Assembly (NCBI GenBank): GCA_963785035.1
Contig: CAWATG010000005.1
Location: 558,001-622,000 of the forward strand
From: CAWATG01 sp963785035
GTDB lineage: Bacteria > Actinomycetota > Acidimicrobiia > IMCC26256 > CAWATG01
Direction of reading: 5' to 3'
DNA length: 64,000 nt
Part shown: positions 1-8,976 of the stretch, in pieces
How the letters are laid out: each line of letters starts with the position of its first letter
How positions within the stretch are numbered: position 1 is the stretch's first letter
Program-made: the position numbers and the translations under genes
The notes under the pieces: generated by a model
What the model saw: only the letters and a program-made list of their open reading frames with translations
What the model was told of the DNA's origin: nothing
The model's database searches: none

Positions 1-1
1 A

Positions 2-766
2 AAGACCTCGGAGACTTACGAAAACCCCTCCACCACAGGCACAACACTTCCTCCGATCGCATCGTCCACAACCGACGAGACGTTCACGGGCTCAGGTGGC
101 GCAGCCCGAGGAAGTCTCGGCAATGAACCCGAAGCGGGCACCACGCTTCCGACGGGCAACGGCGACTACAGCCGGAAGACCAACAACAGCCAGAACCCCC
201 TCAACAAGACCGTCACGGAGACGAACGTCGCACCTGGTGCCGTGGAGAAACAGACCATTGCCGTCATCGTCGACAGCAAGGTTGTCAAGGCAGGCGAAGC
301 ATCCGACCTCGAAACACAGATCGGTCTTGCTGCCGGCGTCGACGCAGCACGCGGAGACGTTGCGAGAGTCCAGCTGATGAAGTTCGACCAGAGTCTGAAA
401 CAGGACGCCGAGAAGTTGGCCAAGGATGCGAAGTCGGCCGAGTCCAAGGACACCTTGATGTCGATCATCAAGACCGTCCTGATCCTGCTGTTCACCGCTG
501 CGGTGTTGTTCCTTGCTCGACGCAACATCAAGAAGGCCGCCGCCGCTCGTCCGCCGATTCGCGTGCCACTGGACCTCCGCCAGATCGAAGCAGGCCAAGG
601 AATGATGTTCGGCGACGAGCGCCTCACCGCTTCGATGATCGCAGAAGCAGGCGGCGGGGAACTGGTCGCTCCAGACGTCCAAGCTGAGGTCAGGCAGATG
701 ATCGAACGGCAACCTGATGAGGTCGCCGCGACGTTGCGTAGCTGGCTCGCGGACCGGAGGACCTAA
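2..766 (+). CDS. fliF: Flagellar MS-ring protein FliF, C-terminal part (5' end outside window)
   Basis: FliF forms the membrane-supramembrane ring of the flagellar basal body and holds the FliG switch protein on its cytoplasmic tail. The open frame runs in from the left edge, so the N-terminal membrane segment and most of the periplasmic part are missing. What remains has the family motifs SETYENPS near the start and NKTVTETN before the strand IAVIVD, then a second transmembrane helix encoded at about 460-525 and a cytoplasmic tail ending in LRSWLADR, the FliG-binding type of end. The TAA stop lies 3 bases before the GTG of fliG, so the two are translated as one operon. No frameshift is seen in this part. 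Confidence 0.93.
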   Translation, partial: KTSETYENPSTTGTTLPPIASSTTDETFTGSGGAARGSLGNEPEAGTTLPTGNGDYSRKTNNSQNPLNKTVTETNVAPGAVEKQTIAVIVDSKVVKAGEASDLETQIGLAAGVDAARGDVARVQLMKFDQSLKQDAEKLAKDAKSAESKDTLMSIIKTVLILLFTAAVLFLARRNIKKAAAARPPIRVPLDLRQIEAGQGMMFGDERLTASMIAEAGGGELVAPDVQAEVRQMIERQPDEVAATLRSWLADRRT

Positions 767-769
767 CCC

Positions 770-1783
770 GTGGCAACGACGATTGCATCTCTCTCCGGAC
801 CCGCCAAGGCAGCCATCGTGCTCATGCAGATGGGTCGCGACCGCGCCGCGGTCGTGTTGCGCTCCATGCGTGAGAGTGAAGTCCAAGAGATCATGGCGGA
901 GATCGCGCGCCTTGATCAGGTCGATCAGAACGACGTCGATTCGGTGGTCTCCGAGTTCCAGACACAGTTCCTCGCCCGGACACATATGACAAACGGTGGT
1001 GTCGATCTCGCGCGTGACCTACTCGAGGAAACACTGGGATCGGAAAAGGCAACCGAGATTCTCGACAATCTCGGAGCCACACTGAACCGCGCCCCATTCG
1101 ACTTCCTCCGCCGCGCCGATCCGCGACAGATCTTCACGTACCTCCAGGACGAGCATCCCCAGACCATCGCGCTGGTGCTCGCCTACCTCAAGCCCGACTC
1201 GGGCGCCATGGTCATCAGCGCGCTTCCCGATGAGCTGCAACGCGACGTGGCGCGACGACTCGCGAGCATGGAACGCACCGCTCCCGATGTCGTGGCGCAG
1301 GTCGAAGCAATCCTCGAACCCAAGCTTTCCTCGGTGATCCAACAGTCCGACATGTCGACCGCAGGTGGCGTCCAATCACTTGTCGACATCCTCAACCGGG
1401 CAGACCGGGCAACAGAGCGACTCATTCTCGAGGGTCTCGAGACCGAGGACCCCGAGATTGCAGATGAAGTCCGCAGCCGTATGTTCGTCTTCGAGGACAT
1501 CGTCAGCCTCGACGACCGATCGGTCCAGCTCGTGTTGCGCAACGTCGACACCAAGGAACTCGCAGTTGCCCTCAAAGGCGTACAACAACTCGTGCGCGAC
1601 AAGATCACGACGAACATGTCCGAGCGCGCGGGACAAAACCTCATCGAGGAAATCGAAATGCTCGGCGCCATCCGCCTCAAGACTGTGGAAGAGGCCCAAG
1701 CTGCGGTCGTTCGAAGCATTCGGGCGCTCGAGTCGGCCGGCGAAATCGTCATCTCTCGAGGCAGCGATGAATTCGTTGTCTGA
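770..1783 (+). CDS. fliG: Flagellar motor switch protein FliG
   Basis: FliG is the rotor protein that receives torque from MotA and joins the MS ring to FliM/FliN. The 337-residue product is of normal family length and complete. It has the N-terminal FliF-binding domain, the middle domain with the EHPQTIALVL motif (the EHPQ motif that contacts FliM), and the C-terminal torque domain with the charged helix VLRNVDTKELAVALKG, in which R, D and K/E are the stator-facing residues. The start is a GTG directly after fliF. The 3' end overlaps the proposed fliH start by 17 bases. Confidence 0.95.
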   Translation: MATTIASLSGPAKAAIVLMQMGRDRAAVVLRSMRESEVQEIMAEIARLDQVDQNDVDSVVSEFQTQFLARTHMTNGGVDLARDLLEETLGSEKATEILDNLGATLNRAPFDFLRRADPRQIFTYLQDEHPQTIALVLAYLKPDSGAMVISALPDELQRDVARRLASMERTAPDVVAQVEAILEPKLSSVIQQSDMSTAGGVQSLVDILNRADRATERLILEGLETEDPEIADEVRSRMFVFEDIVSLDDRSVQLVLRNVDTKELAVALKGVQQLVRDKITTNMSERAGQNLIEEIEMLGAIRLKTVEEAQAAVVRSIRALESAGEIVISRGSDEFVV

Positions 1784-2417
1784 GTCTCGGCGAAGCCGGG
1801 TGGTCCGCGCAGCGGACTCCACCGACATCATGTCGGCACAGCTCGACGAGCGGACATTACCGTCGAGCAACCTTGGCGGCCTACAGATCGATCAGCGCAT
1901 CGTCGACGGCGTCATGGCACAAGCTCGAAGCAACGGTTACGCCACAGGCCTCGAGGAAGGCCTCGCCGCCGCCGACGCTCAGGTCCAGCGGGCCGAACAG
2001 GACCGCTGGGATCACATCCGCAGTGCCGCAGCGGCACTCAACCGGTCCGCGGAGCAGTTCGAAACAGCCCAGGCCACAGCGTTTCGTGACATCGAGGACG
2101 CGCTCGCCACCGCTGCCTTCCTGCTGACCGAAGCCCTCCTCGGCCGCGAATTGGCCGCCGCATCGACTCCTGGCCGTGACGCTGTGGCTCGCGCTCTGCG
2201 CCTTGCGCCCGAACGCCTCCCCGCCAACGTCTATCTCAATCCCGATGACGCCGACGCCATAGGCGACATCTCCCAACTCGCACCTGGCAGATCCCTCGAG
2301 ATCATCAAAGATCCGAGCATTGCGCCCGGGGACTGTCGCGTCGCTGTAGCCCGCATGGTGATCGACGCGACCCTGCACAATGCCGTCGAGCGTGCACGAG
2401 AAGCGCTGGAACTATGA
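1767..2417 (+). CDS. fliH: Flagellar export apparatus protein FliH
   Basis: FliH binds the FliI ATPase as a dimer and docks it at the export gate. The product is about 216 residues from an ATG inside the end of fliG; a later ATG at 1830 is an alternative start. It has the usual low-complexity N-terminus, a long helical Ala/Glu-rich middle (about residues 50-120) with an ATGLEEGLAAA glycine-patterned stretch, and the C-terminal FliH/YscL fold ending in DPSIAPGDCRVA. Identity rests on this pattern plus position between fliG and fliI. The ATGA overlap with fliI indicates coupled translation. Confidence 0.86.
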   Translation: MNSLSESRRSRVVRAADSTDIMSAQLDERTLPSSNLGGLQIDQRIVDGVMAQARSNGYATGLEEGLAAADAQVQRAEQDRWDHIRSAAAALNRSAEQFETAQATAFRDIEDALATAAFLLTEALLGRELAAASTPGRDAVARALRLAPERLPANVYLNPDDADAIGDISQLAPGRSLEIIKDPSIAPGDCRVAVARMVIDATLHNAVERAREALEL

Positions 2418-3742
2418 GTTTCCAGAACCGACTCGAGCACGCCCTGCGCGTCGCAACGCCCCTGCGCTATGGACAGGTCATCGGTGTCACCGGACTCCAG
2501 TTGGAAGTCGCAGGGATCGAAGCCGCGATCGGTGAGGCAGTGACAGTCGATACGCCTCACGGACCGTTGTCCGCCGAAGTCATCGCACTCCGCGATGGCA
2601 CTCTCATCTGCATGCCGCTCGGTGAAATGCGCGGCGTCCGCTCAGGCGCTCGCGCAGCCGCCGACGACCAAGCTCCGACCATCGTGGTCGGCGAGCATCT
2701 CTTGGGCCGCGTCCTCAACGGGATGGGCCAACCGATCGATGGCCTCGGCCGCATCGAAGGCGATCACGTGACCATACATGGCACACCTCCGCATCCCCTC
2801 CGACGCGCGCACGTAGACCGGGCCATGCCGCTCGGCATCCGTGCGATCGATACCGCTGTTCCGTGTGGACGTGGACAGCGCATGGGCATCTTCGCCGGAT
2901 CGGGAGTCGGAAAGTCAAGCGTTCTCTCCATGATCGCCCGCGGAACCGAAGCCCAGGTATCGGTACTCGCGCTGATCGGTGAGCGTGGTCGAGAAGTGCG
3001 TGACTTCATCGAACATGACCTCGGACCCGATGGACTGGCACGTTCGGTCGTGATCGTTGCAACGTCCGACGAACCCGCCCTCGTTCGCCTACGCGCCGCA
3101 TTCGTGGCGACGCGGATCGCCGAATGGTTCCGAGACCGCGACGCCGATGTTGTCCTGATGATGGACAGCCTCACACGTTTCGCGATGGCGCAACGTGAAG
3201 TTGGCCTCGCCGCAGGCGAACCGCCCGCTACGCGTGGGTATCCACCATCGGTCTTTTCGCTGTTGCCGAAGCTGCTCGAACGCGCCGGCGCCGGTGAACG
3301 CGGCAGCATCACCGGGCTCTATACCGTGCTGGTCGAGGGTGACGACATGAATGAGCCGGTCGGTGACCACGCTCGCTCCATCCTCGATGGTCACATCGTG
3401 CTGAGCCGCAAACTCGCGACCGCCGGTCACTACCCCAGCATCGACATACTCGAGTCGGTGTCTCGGGTCGCGCCGACCATCACGACACCCCAGCAACGTC
3501 AGGCCTCCGGCGAGTTGCGACGACTTCTTGCCGCATACCGCGACGCGAAAGATCTCATCGAGATCGGGGCATACGTGGCAGGCGCGAACACCGGCGTCGA
3601 CAGGGCGGTCCTGCTCAAAGACCGCATCGATGGATACCTGCGCCAGGACATGAGCGAGATATCCATCGCCTCGGAAAGCTGGGCGCAGCTCTTCGATGTA
3701 CTCGGACTCTCCGCACCCGCCTTGCCGGTAGGTGTTGCGTGA
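2414..3742 (+). CDS. fliI: Flagellum-specific export ATPase FliI
   Basis: FliI is the hexameric ATPase that prepares substrates for the flagellar type III export gate and is related to the F1 beta subunit. The 442-residue protein is complete. Walker A is GSGVGKSS around residue 160, followed by LIGERGREVRDF and the Walker B region VLMMDSLTRFA. GSITGLYTVLVEGDDMNEP is the family signature, and a conserved C-terminal helical domain follows. The ATG overlaps the fliH stop by 4 bases, and the last codons overlap the GTG of fliJ. Confidence 0.96.
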   Translation: MSFQNRLEHALRVATPLRYGQVIGVTGLQLEVAGIEAAIGEAVTVDTPHGPLSAEVIALRDGTLICMPLGEMRGVRSGARAAADDQAPTIVVGEHLLGRVLNGMGQPIDGLGRIEGDHVTIHGTPPHPLRRAHVDRAMPLGIRAIDTAVPCGRGQRMGIFAGSGVGKSSVLSMIARGTEAQVSVLALIGERGREVRDFIEHDLGPDGLARSVVIVATSDEPALVRLRAAFVATRIAEWFRDRDADVVLMMDSLTRFAMAQREVGLAAGEPPATRGYPPSVFSLLPKLLERAGAGERGSITGLYTVLVEGDDMNEPVGDHARSILDGHIVLSRKLATAGHYPSIDILESVSRVAPTITTPQQRQASGELRRLLAAYRDAKDLIEIGAYVAGANTGVDRAVLLKDRIDGYLRQDMSEISIASESWAQLFDVLGLSAPALPVGVA

Positions 3743-4179
3743 AACGTTACGCGTTCCGCCTCGAATCGGTACTGAGAGTTCGCCGTATCCAAGCGACCCG
3801 CGCTCGTGCCGAACTCGCGATGGCAAACCTCGCAGTTGCCGCGGCTGAGAACACGCTCCGCACCCACGTCGATGCTTACGACCAACTGCCCCGTCCGAGC
3901 GGCACGATGACACACGAACATTTTGCCACGACCGAAGGAGCTCTTCGACGTAGCGCAGCAACGGTTACCGCACTTGCTGCACACCGCGAAGCAGCACGCG
4001 CACGAGCGCAGGACCATCGCAACGCCTGGAGCTTCGCGGCACAGCGCGTGTCGGTGCTCGAGCGCCTCGACGACCGCCAACGGGACGAGTACCGGATCGA
4101 GGCCGACCGCGAGGCTGAACATCTCGTCGACGACCTGGTTATCGCTCGGTTCTCTCGCAACGAGGGTTCGGTCCGATGA
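3739..4179 (+). CDS. fliJ: Flagellar export chaperone FliJ
   Basis: FliJ is a small coiled-coil protein that sits in the FliI hexamer and helps couple it to the FlhA gate. The 146-residue product begins RYAFRLESVLRVRR, the usual FliJ start (a hydrophobic helix with RLE..L..R). The rest is almost entirely charged helix, rich in Arg, Ala and Glu. The start is a GTG overlapping the fliI stop, and the stop overlaps the next ATG by 4 bases. The sequence itself is weakly conserved, so position between fliI and fliK is a large part of the call. Confidence 0.85.
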   Translation: MKRYAFRLESVLRVRRIQATRARAELAMANLAVAAAENTLRTHVDAYDQLPRPSGTMTHEHFATTEGALRRSAATVTALAAHREAARARAQDHRNAWSFAAQRVSVLERLDDRQRDEYRIEADREAEHLVDDLVIARFSRNEGSVR

Positions 4180-4862
4180 GCACAGCAGCATTCGCGGGGA
4201 TCGATGCAGCGCGCGCGCGTATTGCAGCGATTCAGGCACAGTTCTCCACTCGAGCGGGCACTGCCGTTGGCTCAGCGATGTCGTCGCTTTCGCCGACCGC
4301 CTTGGCCGAGGGCGACTTCCAGTCAGTGCTGGCACAGCTCACCAACGCGAACGGCGCGATCAACGCGACGCAGATGCCTGACATCGTGGCAACTGGAACT
4401 GGCGCGCCCAGAGGGGCCGATGTCATAGCAGCCGCCGAGCAGTACCTCGGTGTCCCCTATGTCTACGGAGGGACCGACCCCACGAAAGGTCTTGACTGCT
4501 CAGGGTTCGTACAACGGGCATATCAAGATGTCGGAGTCGAGCTTCCTCGGGTCACCTATGACCAAGTCAAAGTCGGGACACCAGTTGCACGTGAGGACCT
4601 CGCTCCGGGTGACCTGGTGTTCTCCGTGGGCGACAAAGGTATGCGGGTCAACGGGCACGTCGGGATCTACGTCGGCAACGACAAGTATCTCGTGGCACCC
4701 AAGACGGGTGATGTTGTGAAGGTCGCTGACCTCCCGGACCGGATCACGGCGATCAGGCGCGTGCTTCCAACGGAACAACGCAGTCCATCTGTCGATGCCA
4801 TCTCGAGCGCCCTCGCGGCGGCTTCGGCGCGAGGTGTCGGCATGCTCGGAGGAAACGTATGA
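4176..4862 (+). CDS. NlpC/P60 cell-wall hydrolase in the flagellar operon
   Basis: This is predicted to be a peptidoglycan endopeptidase that opens the wall for the growing rod, the job done by FlgJ in Gram-negatives. The 228-residue protein has an N-terminal helical part (RARIAAIQAQF, residues 14-23) like those of other flagellar cell-wall enzymes, then an NlpC/P60 domain from about residue 80. The catalytic Cys108 is in GLDCSGF and His161 in GHVGIY, with the VPYVYGG lead-in typical of the fold. No Sec signal peptide is visible, so export through the flagellar apparatus is an inference. The ATGA overlap with fliJ and the touching fliK start place it in the operon. Confidence 0.88.
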   Translation: MSTAAFAGIDAARARIAAIQAQFSTRAGTAVGSAMSSLSPTALAEGDFQSVLAQLTNANGAINATQMPDIVATGTGAPRGADVIAAAEQYLGVPYVYGGTDPTKGLDCSGFVQRAYQDVGVELPRVTYDQVKVGTPVAREDLAPGDLVFSVGDKGMRVNGHVGIYVGNDKYLVAPKTGDVVKVADLPDRITAIRRVLPTEQRSPSVDAISSALAAASARGVGMLGGNV

Positions 4863-6555
4863 ACATCGTGAACTCCCCATCCATCGAGCCGCGCAACAAG
4901 TCTCAAGGGCCATTCGATTCAGGCGGTCACGCGAAGCGTTGCAGGCGCATTCGGAATGGCAGGTTCGGCATTTTCCGGTTTCGTCGAGCGCTTCACGCGC
5001 CGCGGCGAGCCCGAACGTCACAACATGGATACACAGACCGACGCCGATGCCAACACGCTGCGCCGTGAATATAGAGCGCAGGCACGTGACGCGCGCAGAA
5101 CAACGACGACTCGCGTCCGGAAACGGTGCGACACAATCGTGCCCAACGGTACGTCGGCGACGTACGCACCAAGGCACGGACACGACCTCACGCGACGAGG
5201 CGCATCATGAGGCCCCCCACGTCGACACCGCCCAACTTCGTCATGCGCGCCACGACTCCGGTACCGCAAAGGGCGTTGCTGCAACACAGGAAACGACCAT
5301 TGAGGTGGCACAGAGCACACCTGGCGCAGTGGCTGGGGACGCAGCTGGTACGCCGATCGGATGCTGCTGGGCCAACATCGGAAGACATGCATCACGTCGA
5401 GTCCGTCGGCGACATCGGCATGTCCATCAACGCGGCGCACGCGGCAATCGGATCCAGGCTCGATCAGGTGTCCGGAACGCCGGCCGCGTCCGACGCCACG
5501 ACCCAGGACGAGACCCCCACGGCCAGGATGGCCATTCCAAGCACGAGCAACACGGACACGGAATCGCTCGTCGGACCAGGTGCCGCCACCTCCCTGGGTT
5601 CAAAGGCTGCGAGTGCGGTCCAAGTAGCGGCGCTCCCCAGCGTCGCAGCCGTCAACGGCACGGAAGCCAATGGTTCTGGAGAGCAACGGTTCCGAAGACC
5701 AACGGTTCTGAGACCAACGATTCTGAGAGCAATGGTTTCGGGAACGCCGGTCGCGCCAGGACAACAAATCCGGCCGCGTCCGTGATCGCCGATTTCGGCG
5801 CCGACGCGCCCTCGTCCCAAGACGTTGTGCCCATTCCGCGATCCTCGCCGGCGGCGACCGTCGCCACCGCCGCAGCGGCATTCGCAGGACCTACCGCCGA
5901 TGTCGCCGCGAACACGGCGGGTCGGGCGGCAACGACCAGTGTACCGAGCCTCGCCGTGTCACTCGCGGAAAGCGGCGCCAATCCCGTGGTACCCGGAGTC
6001 GACTCGGCCGACGCAGCTGCGATCGCCGCAGCGGCCGGGGCAGCACGGTCGAACAGCGTTGCCGGCGGTACAACCGTTGGAAGTGTCGCAACCCCGCCGC
6101 CTGCCCCACCCGCACCTGTAACCCAGCAGCTCGTGTCGGTCATCGCGCCGTTTCGCCGGCACGGCGACGGTTCCTACCAACTCGCTATCGAATTGCACCC
6201 TCGCGAACTCGGCCGTGTCGAGATCGAGTTGGCCGTGAGGAACGGCGTCGTGACCCTGCACATGAGAGCAGAACATGGCGCCACCAATGCACTGCTACGC
6301 GACACGCTCGGCGAACTTGCACGCGACCTGGAGCTAGCAGGAATCCGTACCGACAGCCTCACCGTCGCCCATGACATGGATCGCAATCTGACCAATCGCC
6401 AACGCGAACAGCAAGGTCTGCCCAGCAAGACACCTGGCCGCAACGACGCGCGTTCCAACACGGGAACCATCAACGAGGTTCTCGCCACCACGAGTAGCAC
6501 CACCGGGGGACCATCGGCTGCATCCGCGGTCTCCGCCCTCGATGTCCGTCTCTGA
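4859..6555 (+). pseudogene. fliK: Flagellar hook-length control protein FliK, interrupted by about four frameshifts
   Basis: FliK measures hook length and switches export specificity. Only the C-terminal FLK domain is firmly recognisable: QLAIELHPRELGRVEIELAV, then VTLHMRAEH and a helix RDTLGELARDLELAGI, at 6160-6360 in the frame that stops at 6555. The natural start is probably the ATG at 4859 overlapping the hydrolase stop. Plausible protein then runs in one frame to about 4920, a second frame to about 5090, a third to about 5360, a fourth segment to about 5697, and finally the C-terminal frame. Such Ala/Thr/Ser-rich linkers are variable, so the frames were judged on composition. Either sequence errors or real decay could explain this; the gene as given cannot make one product. 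Confidence 0.72.
5672..5748 (+). repeat. Short tandem repeat (about 15-bp unit) inside fliK
   Basis: Four to five imperfect copies of a 15-bp unit resembling AACGGTTCYGAGACC run head to tail and encode Asn-Gly-Ser-Glu-Thr-type repeats (NGSETNDSESNG). One unit has an extra A (GTTCCGAAGACC) and is 16 bases long, which is where the fliK frame changes. Slippage in this repeat is a natural source of that frameshift. Confidence 0.7.
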
Positions 6556-6569
6556 ATGCGAGGAACTCC

Positions 6570-6998
6570 ATGCCAACCATCGACCCCACGACACAGGCGA
6601 TCACTCCGAAGACCGTTGGAGGTAAGACCACCATCGACCGACCGGATCAGTTCGGCGGCGACACGTTCATGAAGTTGCTCGTCGCGCAACTGAAGTACCA
6701 GAACCCCGAGAAGCCGACAGATCCGGCCGAGTTTCTGGCACAGACCGCACAGTTCACGATGGTTGAGAAGCTCAACACAATGGCCACGCAGACGGCAGCG
6801 CTTACGGCATCGTCACAACTCGCCAACGCAACATCGCTCATCGGCAAGCAGGTCACCTACGACGACGATGGCACCGCAAACACATCCATCGTCAAGTCGG
6901 TCAGTGTGGACTCGACAAATGGCTCCGTCCTCGTACTCGCATCCGGAGCGAAGATCCCCTTGACCAAGATCACGGCGGTCAACGTGCCGTCAACCTAG
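6570..6998 (+). CDS. flgD: Flagellar hook-capping protein FlgD
   Basis: FlgD caps the growing hook and is needed for FlgE assembly. The 142-residue product is short but complete for the conserved core. Its N-terminal motif FMKLLVAQLKYQNPEKPTDP, followed by EFLAQTAQFTMVEKL, is diagnostic of FlgD. The C-terminus has a single short beta domain (VTYDDDG...KIPLTKITAV) instead of the two domains of enteric FlgD. The ATG lies 15 bases after the fliK stop, and flgE follows about 47 bases later. Confidence 0.92.
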   Translation: MPTIDPTTQAITPKTVGGKTTIDRPDQFGGDTFMKLLVAQLKYQNPEKPTDPAEFLAQTAQFTMVEKLNTMATQTAALTASSQLANATSLIGKQVTYDDDGTANTSIVKSVSVDSTNGSVLVLASGAKIPLTKITAVNVPST

Positions 6999-7045
6999 CC
7001 GACGACTTACTGAACTGCCCCCCATCAACCGATTAGGAGTCCTTC

Positions 7046-8527
7046 ATGCTTCGTTCCATGTTCTCCGGAGTTTCCGGACTGCGTTCGCACCAAACGATGA
7101 TGGATGTCATCGGTAACAACATCGCCAACATCAACACGGTTGGCTTCAAGACCAGCCAAGTCGTCTTCCAGGACATGCTCTCTCAGACCATCCGTGGTGC
7201 TGGCTCGCCGCAGAATGTCATCGGTGGAACCAACCCCGCGCAGGTGGGTCTCGGAACGCGCGTCGGTGCGATCACGACGTCGTTCGGTCAGGGCGCGTCG
7301 CAGATCACCGGAAGGGCAACCGACCTTTCGATCAATGGCGACGGCTTCTACATCGTCAAGGCTGCCGGCACGCTGTACTACACACGTCTGGGCAACTTTT
7401 CGTTCGACACGAACGGGTCCTTCGTCACGCCTGACGGCGCGGTTGCGCAGGGTTGGCTCGCCAGCAATGGCGTGATCAACACCAACGCTTCGCCGACCGA
7501 CCTGATCCTGCCAATCGGCCAGACCCTGCCCCCGACGCAGACCACGAGACTCAAGCTTGGTGGAAACATCCCCGCCGACGCCGCGCCCGGTACCGCGATC
7601 ACTACCTCGATCACGGTTTACGACGCCAACGGACGGGCGGTCCCGGTTTCGTTCACGCTCACAAAGGACTCGGGCCGAACGGTGGCCGATGGCGCCACAA
7701 CAGCCGCTAGCACGACGTTGACGTCCGCGACGGCAGCGTTCACCGCCGCAGACGTAGGACGCCCCATCAGCGGACCTGGCATTCCACTGGGAACCACGAT
7801 CGCCTCGGTTACCAATGGCACCACGGTGGTGCTCTCGGCAGCGGCAACGGCAACGGCAGCAGGCGTGCCGTTGTCGTTCGGCACCATCGAGCACCGCTGG
7901 ACGATCAACGCCACTGCTCCGAACCTTGTCGGTGTTTCGCAGCAGATCCCGGGCTTCCCACAGACGATGAACTTCAACGCCGTCACAGGTCTGCCCGCGG
8001 GGCCGCTCACACCGATCACGCTCGACGCCTCGCTCAACACCCTGCTCGGTACGAACTTCGCAACGGGCACCATCAATCTCGACCTCGGGACACCGGGCCA
8101 GCTCGATGCGTTGCTGCAATTCGCCGGCTCCAACAGCGTTTCGGCGGTATCGCAGGACGGTGGGGCAATCGGGTTCCTCCGGGCCTTCAACTTCGGCGAA
8201 GGCGGCGAGATCACCGGTGTGTTCTCGAACGGCCGGACACAACTCATCGGCCAGATCGCCCTGGCCACCTTCAACAACCCCAACGGCCTCGACAAGGCCG
8301 GGAATTCGACGTTCCGGTCGTCGGTGAACTCTGGCCTCCCCGCTGTCGGTACTGCAGCCTCAGGAGGGCGGGGAACGATCTCCGGCGGCACGCTCGAGAT
8401 GAGCAACGTCGACCTGGCACAGGAGTTCACCAACCTGATCGTGGCACAACGAGGGTTCCAGGCGAACTCTCGAGTCATCACCGCCTCCGACGAGATTCTC
8501 CAGGACCTCGTCAACCTGAAGAGGTAA
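7046..8527 (+). CDS. flgE: Flagellar hook protein FlgE
   Basis: FlgE builds the flexible hook. The 493-residue protein starts LRSMFSGVSGLRSHQ and continues with VIGNNIANINTVGFK, the universal N-terminal rod/hook motif. It ends with MSNVDLAQEFTNLIVAQRGF and a helix, the matching C-terminal motif. Between them lie the FlgE D1/D2 regions. At about residues 210-275 is a Thr/Ala-rich insert (TAADVGRPISGPGIPLGT...) that resembles small beta repeats found in phage-tail and surface proteins and is not part of the core hook fold. A GGAG ribosome site precedes the ATG. No frameshift is seen. Confidence 0.95.
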   Translation: MLRSMFSGVSGLRSHQTMMDVIGNNIANINTVGFKTSQVVFQDMLSQTIRGAGSPQNVIGGTNPAQVGLGTRVGAITTSFGQGASQITGRATDLSINGDGFYIVKAAGTLYYTRLGNFSFDTNGSFVTPDGAVAQGWLASNGVINTNASPTDLILPIGQTLPPTQTTRLKLGGNIPADAAPGTAITTSITVYDANGRAVPVSFTLTKDSGRTVADGATTAASTTLTSATAAFTAADVGRPISGPGIPLGTTIASVTNGTTVVLSAAATATAAGVPLSFGTIEHRWTINATAPNLVGVSQQIPGFPQTMNFNAVTGLPAGPLTPITLDASLNTLLGTNFATGTINLDLGTPGQLDALLQFAGSNSVSAVSQDGGAIGFLRAFNFGEGGEITGVFSNGRTQLIGQIALATFNNPNGLDKAGNSTFRSSVNSGLPAVGTAASGGRGTISGGTLEMSNVDLAQEFTNLIVAQRGFQANSRVITASDEILQDLVNLKR

Positions 8528-8552
8528 CAAATCGGGTCTAACCGGGTGAACC

Positions 8553-8588
8553 CGGCGGCTGTGCGGGCAGCTTCCCGCATAGCCGCCG
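8553..8588 (+). terminator. GC-rich hairpin between flgE and flbD
   Basis: A 15-bp stem (8553-8567 with 8574-8588, one mismatch) and a 6-base loop sit 25 bases after flgE. No T-run follows, so it may be a weak terminator, an mRNA-stabilising structure or an attenuator splitting hook and motor genes. The rest of 8528-8719 holds nothing else I recognise. Confidence 0.5.
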
Positions 8589-8719
8589 AACACCCTGGAT
8601 GACTCGAAACACCACCGTATCGCCCATCCGGATACGGAAGCGCTCAGCTTCGACATACGGGTGCCGATCATCTGATCACAGCCAAGGAATGGCCGCCGTT
8701 CCAATCCAAGGACGGAAAG

Positions 8720-8974
8720 ATGATGATCAGCCTCACACGACTCAACGGACCTCCGTTCGCGCTCAACTGCGACCTCATCGAGCGCGCCGAGGCCACACCC
8801 GACACCGTCCTTACGCTCGTCGACGGCACGAAGTACGTCGTATCCGAGACCGTTGAGGAGGTCGTGGTCCGCGTTCGGGAGTTTCGAGCGTCGATCATCG
8901 CCCTGGCGAACAGAGTCGACCTCGACATCCAGGAAAACGCCGTGCTCCATCTGGTGCCGAAACCGGAGGTCTGA
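8720..8974 (+). CDS. flbD: FlbD/SwrD-family small flagellar protein
   Basis: This 84-residue protein belongs to the FlbD (SwrD) family found directly upstream of motA or fliL in Gram-positive and spirochaete flagellar operons. In Bacillus it raises motor power. The family pattern is MISLTRLNG...LNCDLIERAE.TPDTVLTL.DG.KYVV.E, followed by a helix (EEVVVRVREFRASI). Two adjacent ATG codons could start it. The GTG of motA follows after 2 bases. It is cytoplasmic with no membrane segment. Confidence 0.88.
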   Translation: MMISLTRLNGPPFALNCDLIERAEATPDTVLTLVDGTKYVVSETVEEVVVRVREFRASIIALANRVDLDIQENAVLHLVPKPEV

Positions 8975-8976
8975 GC

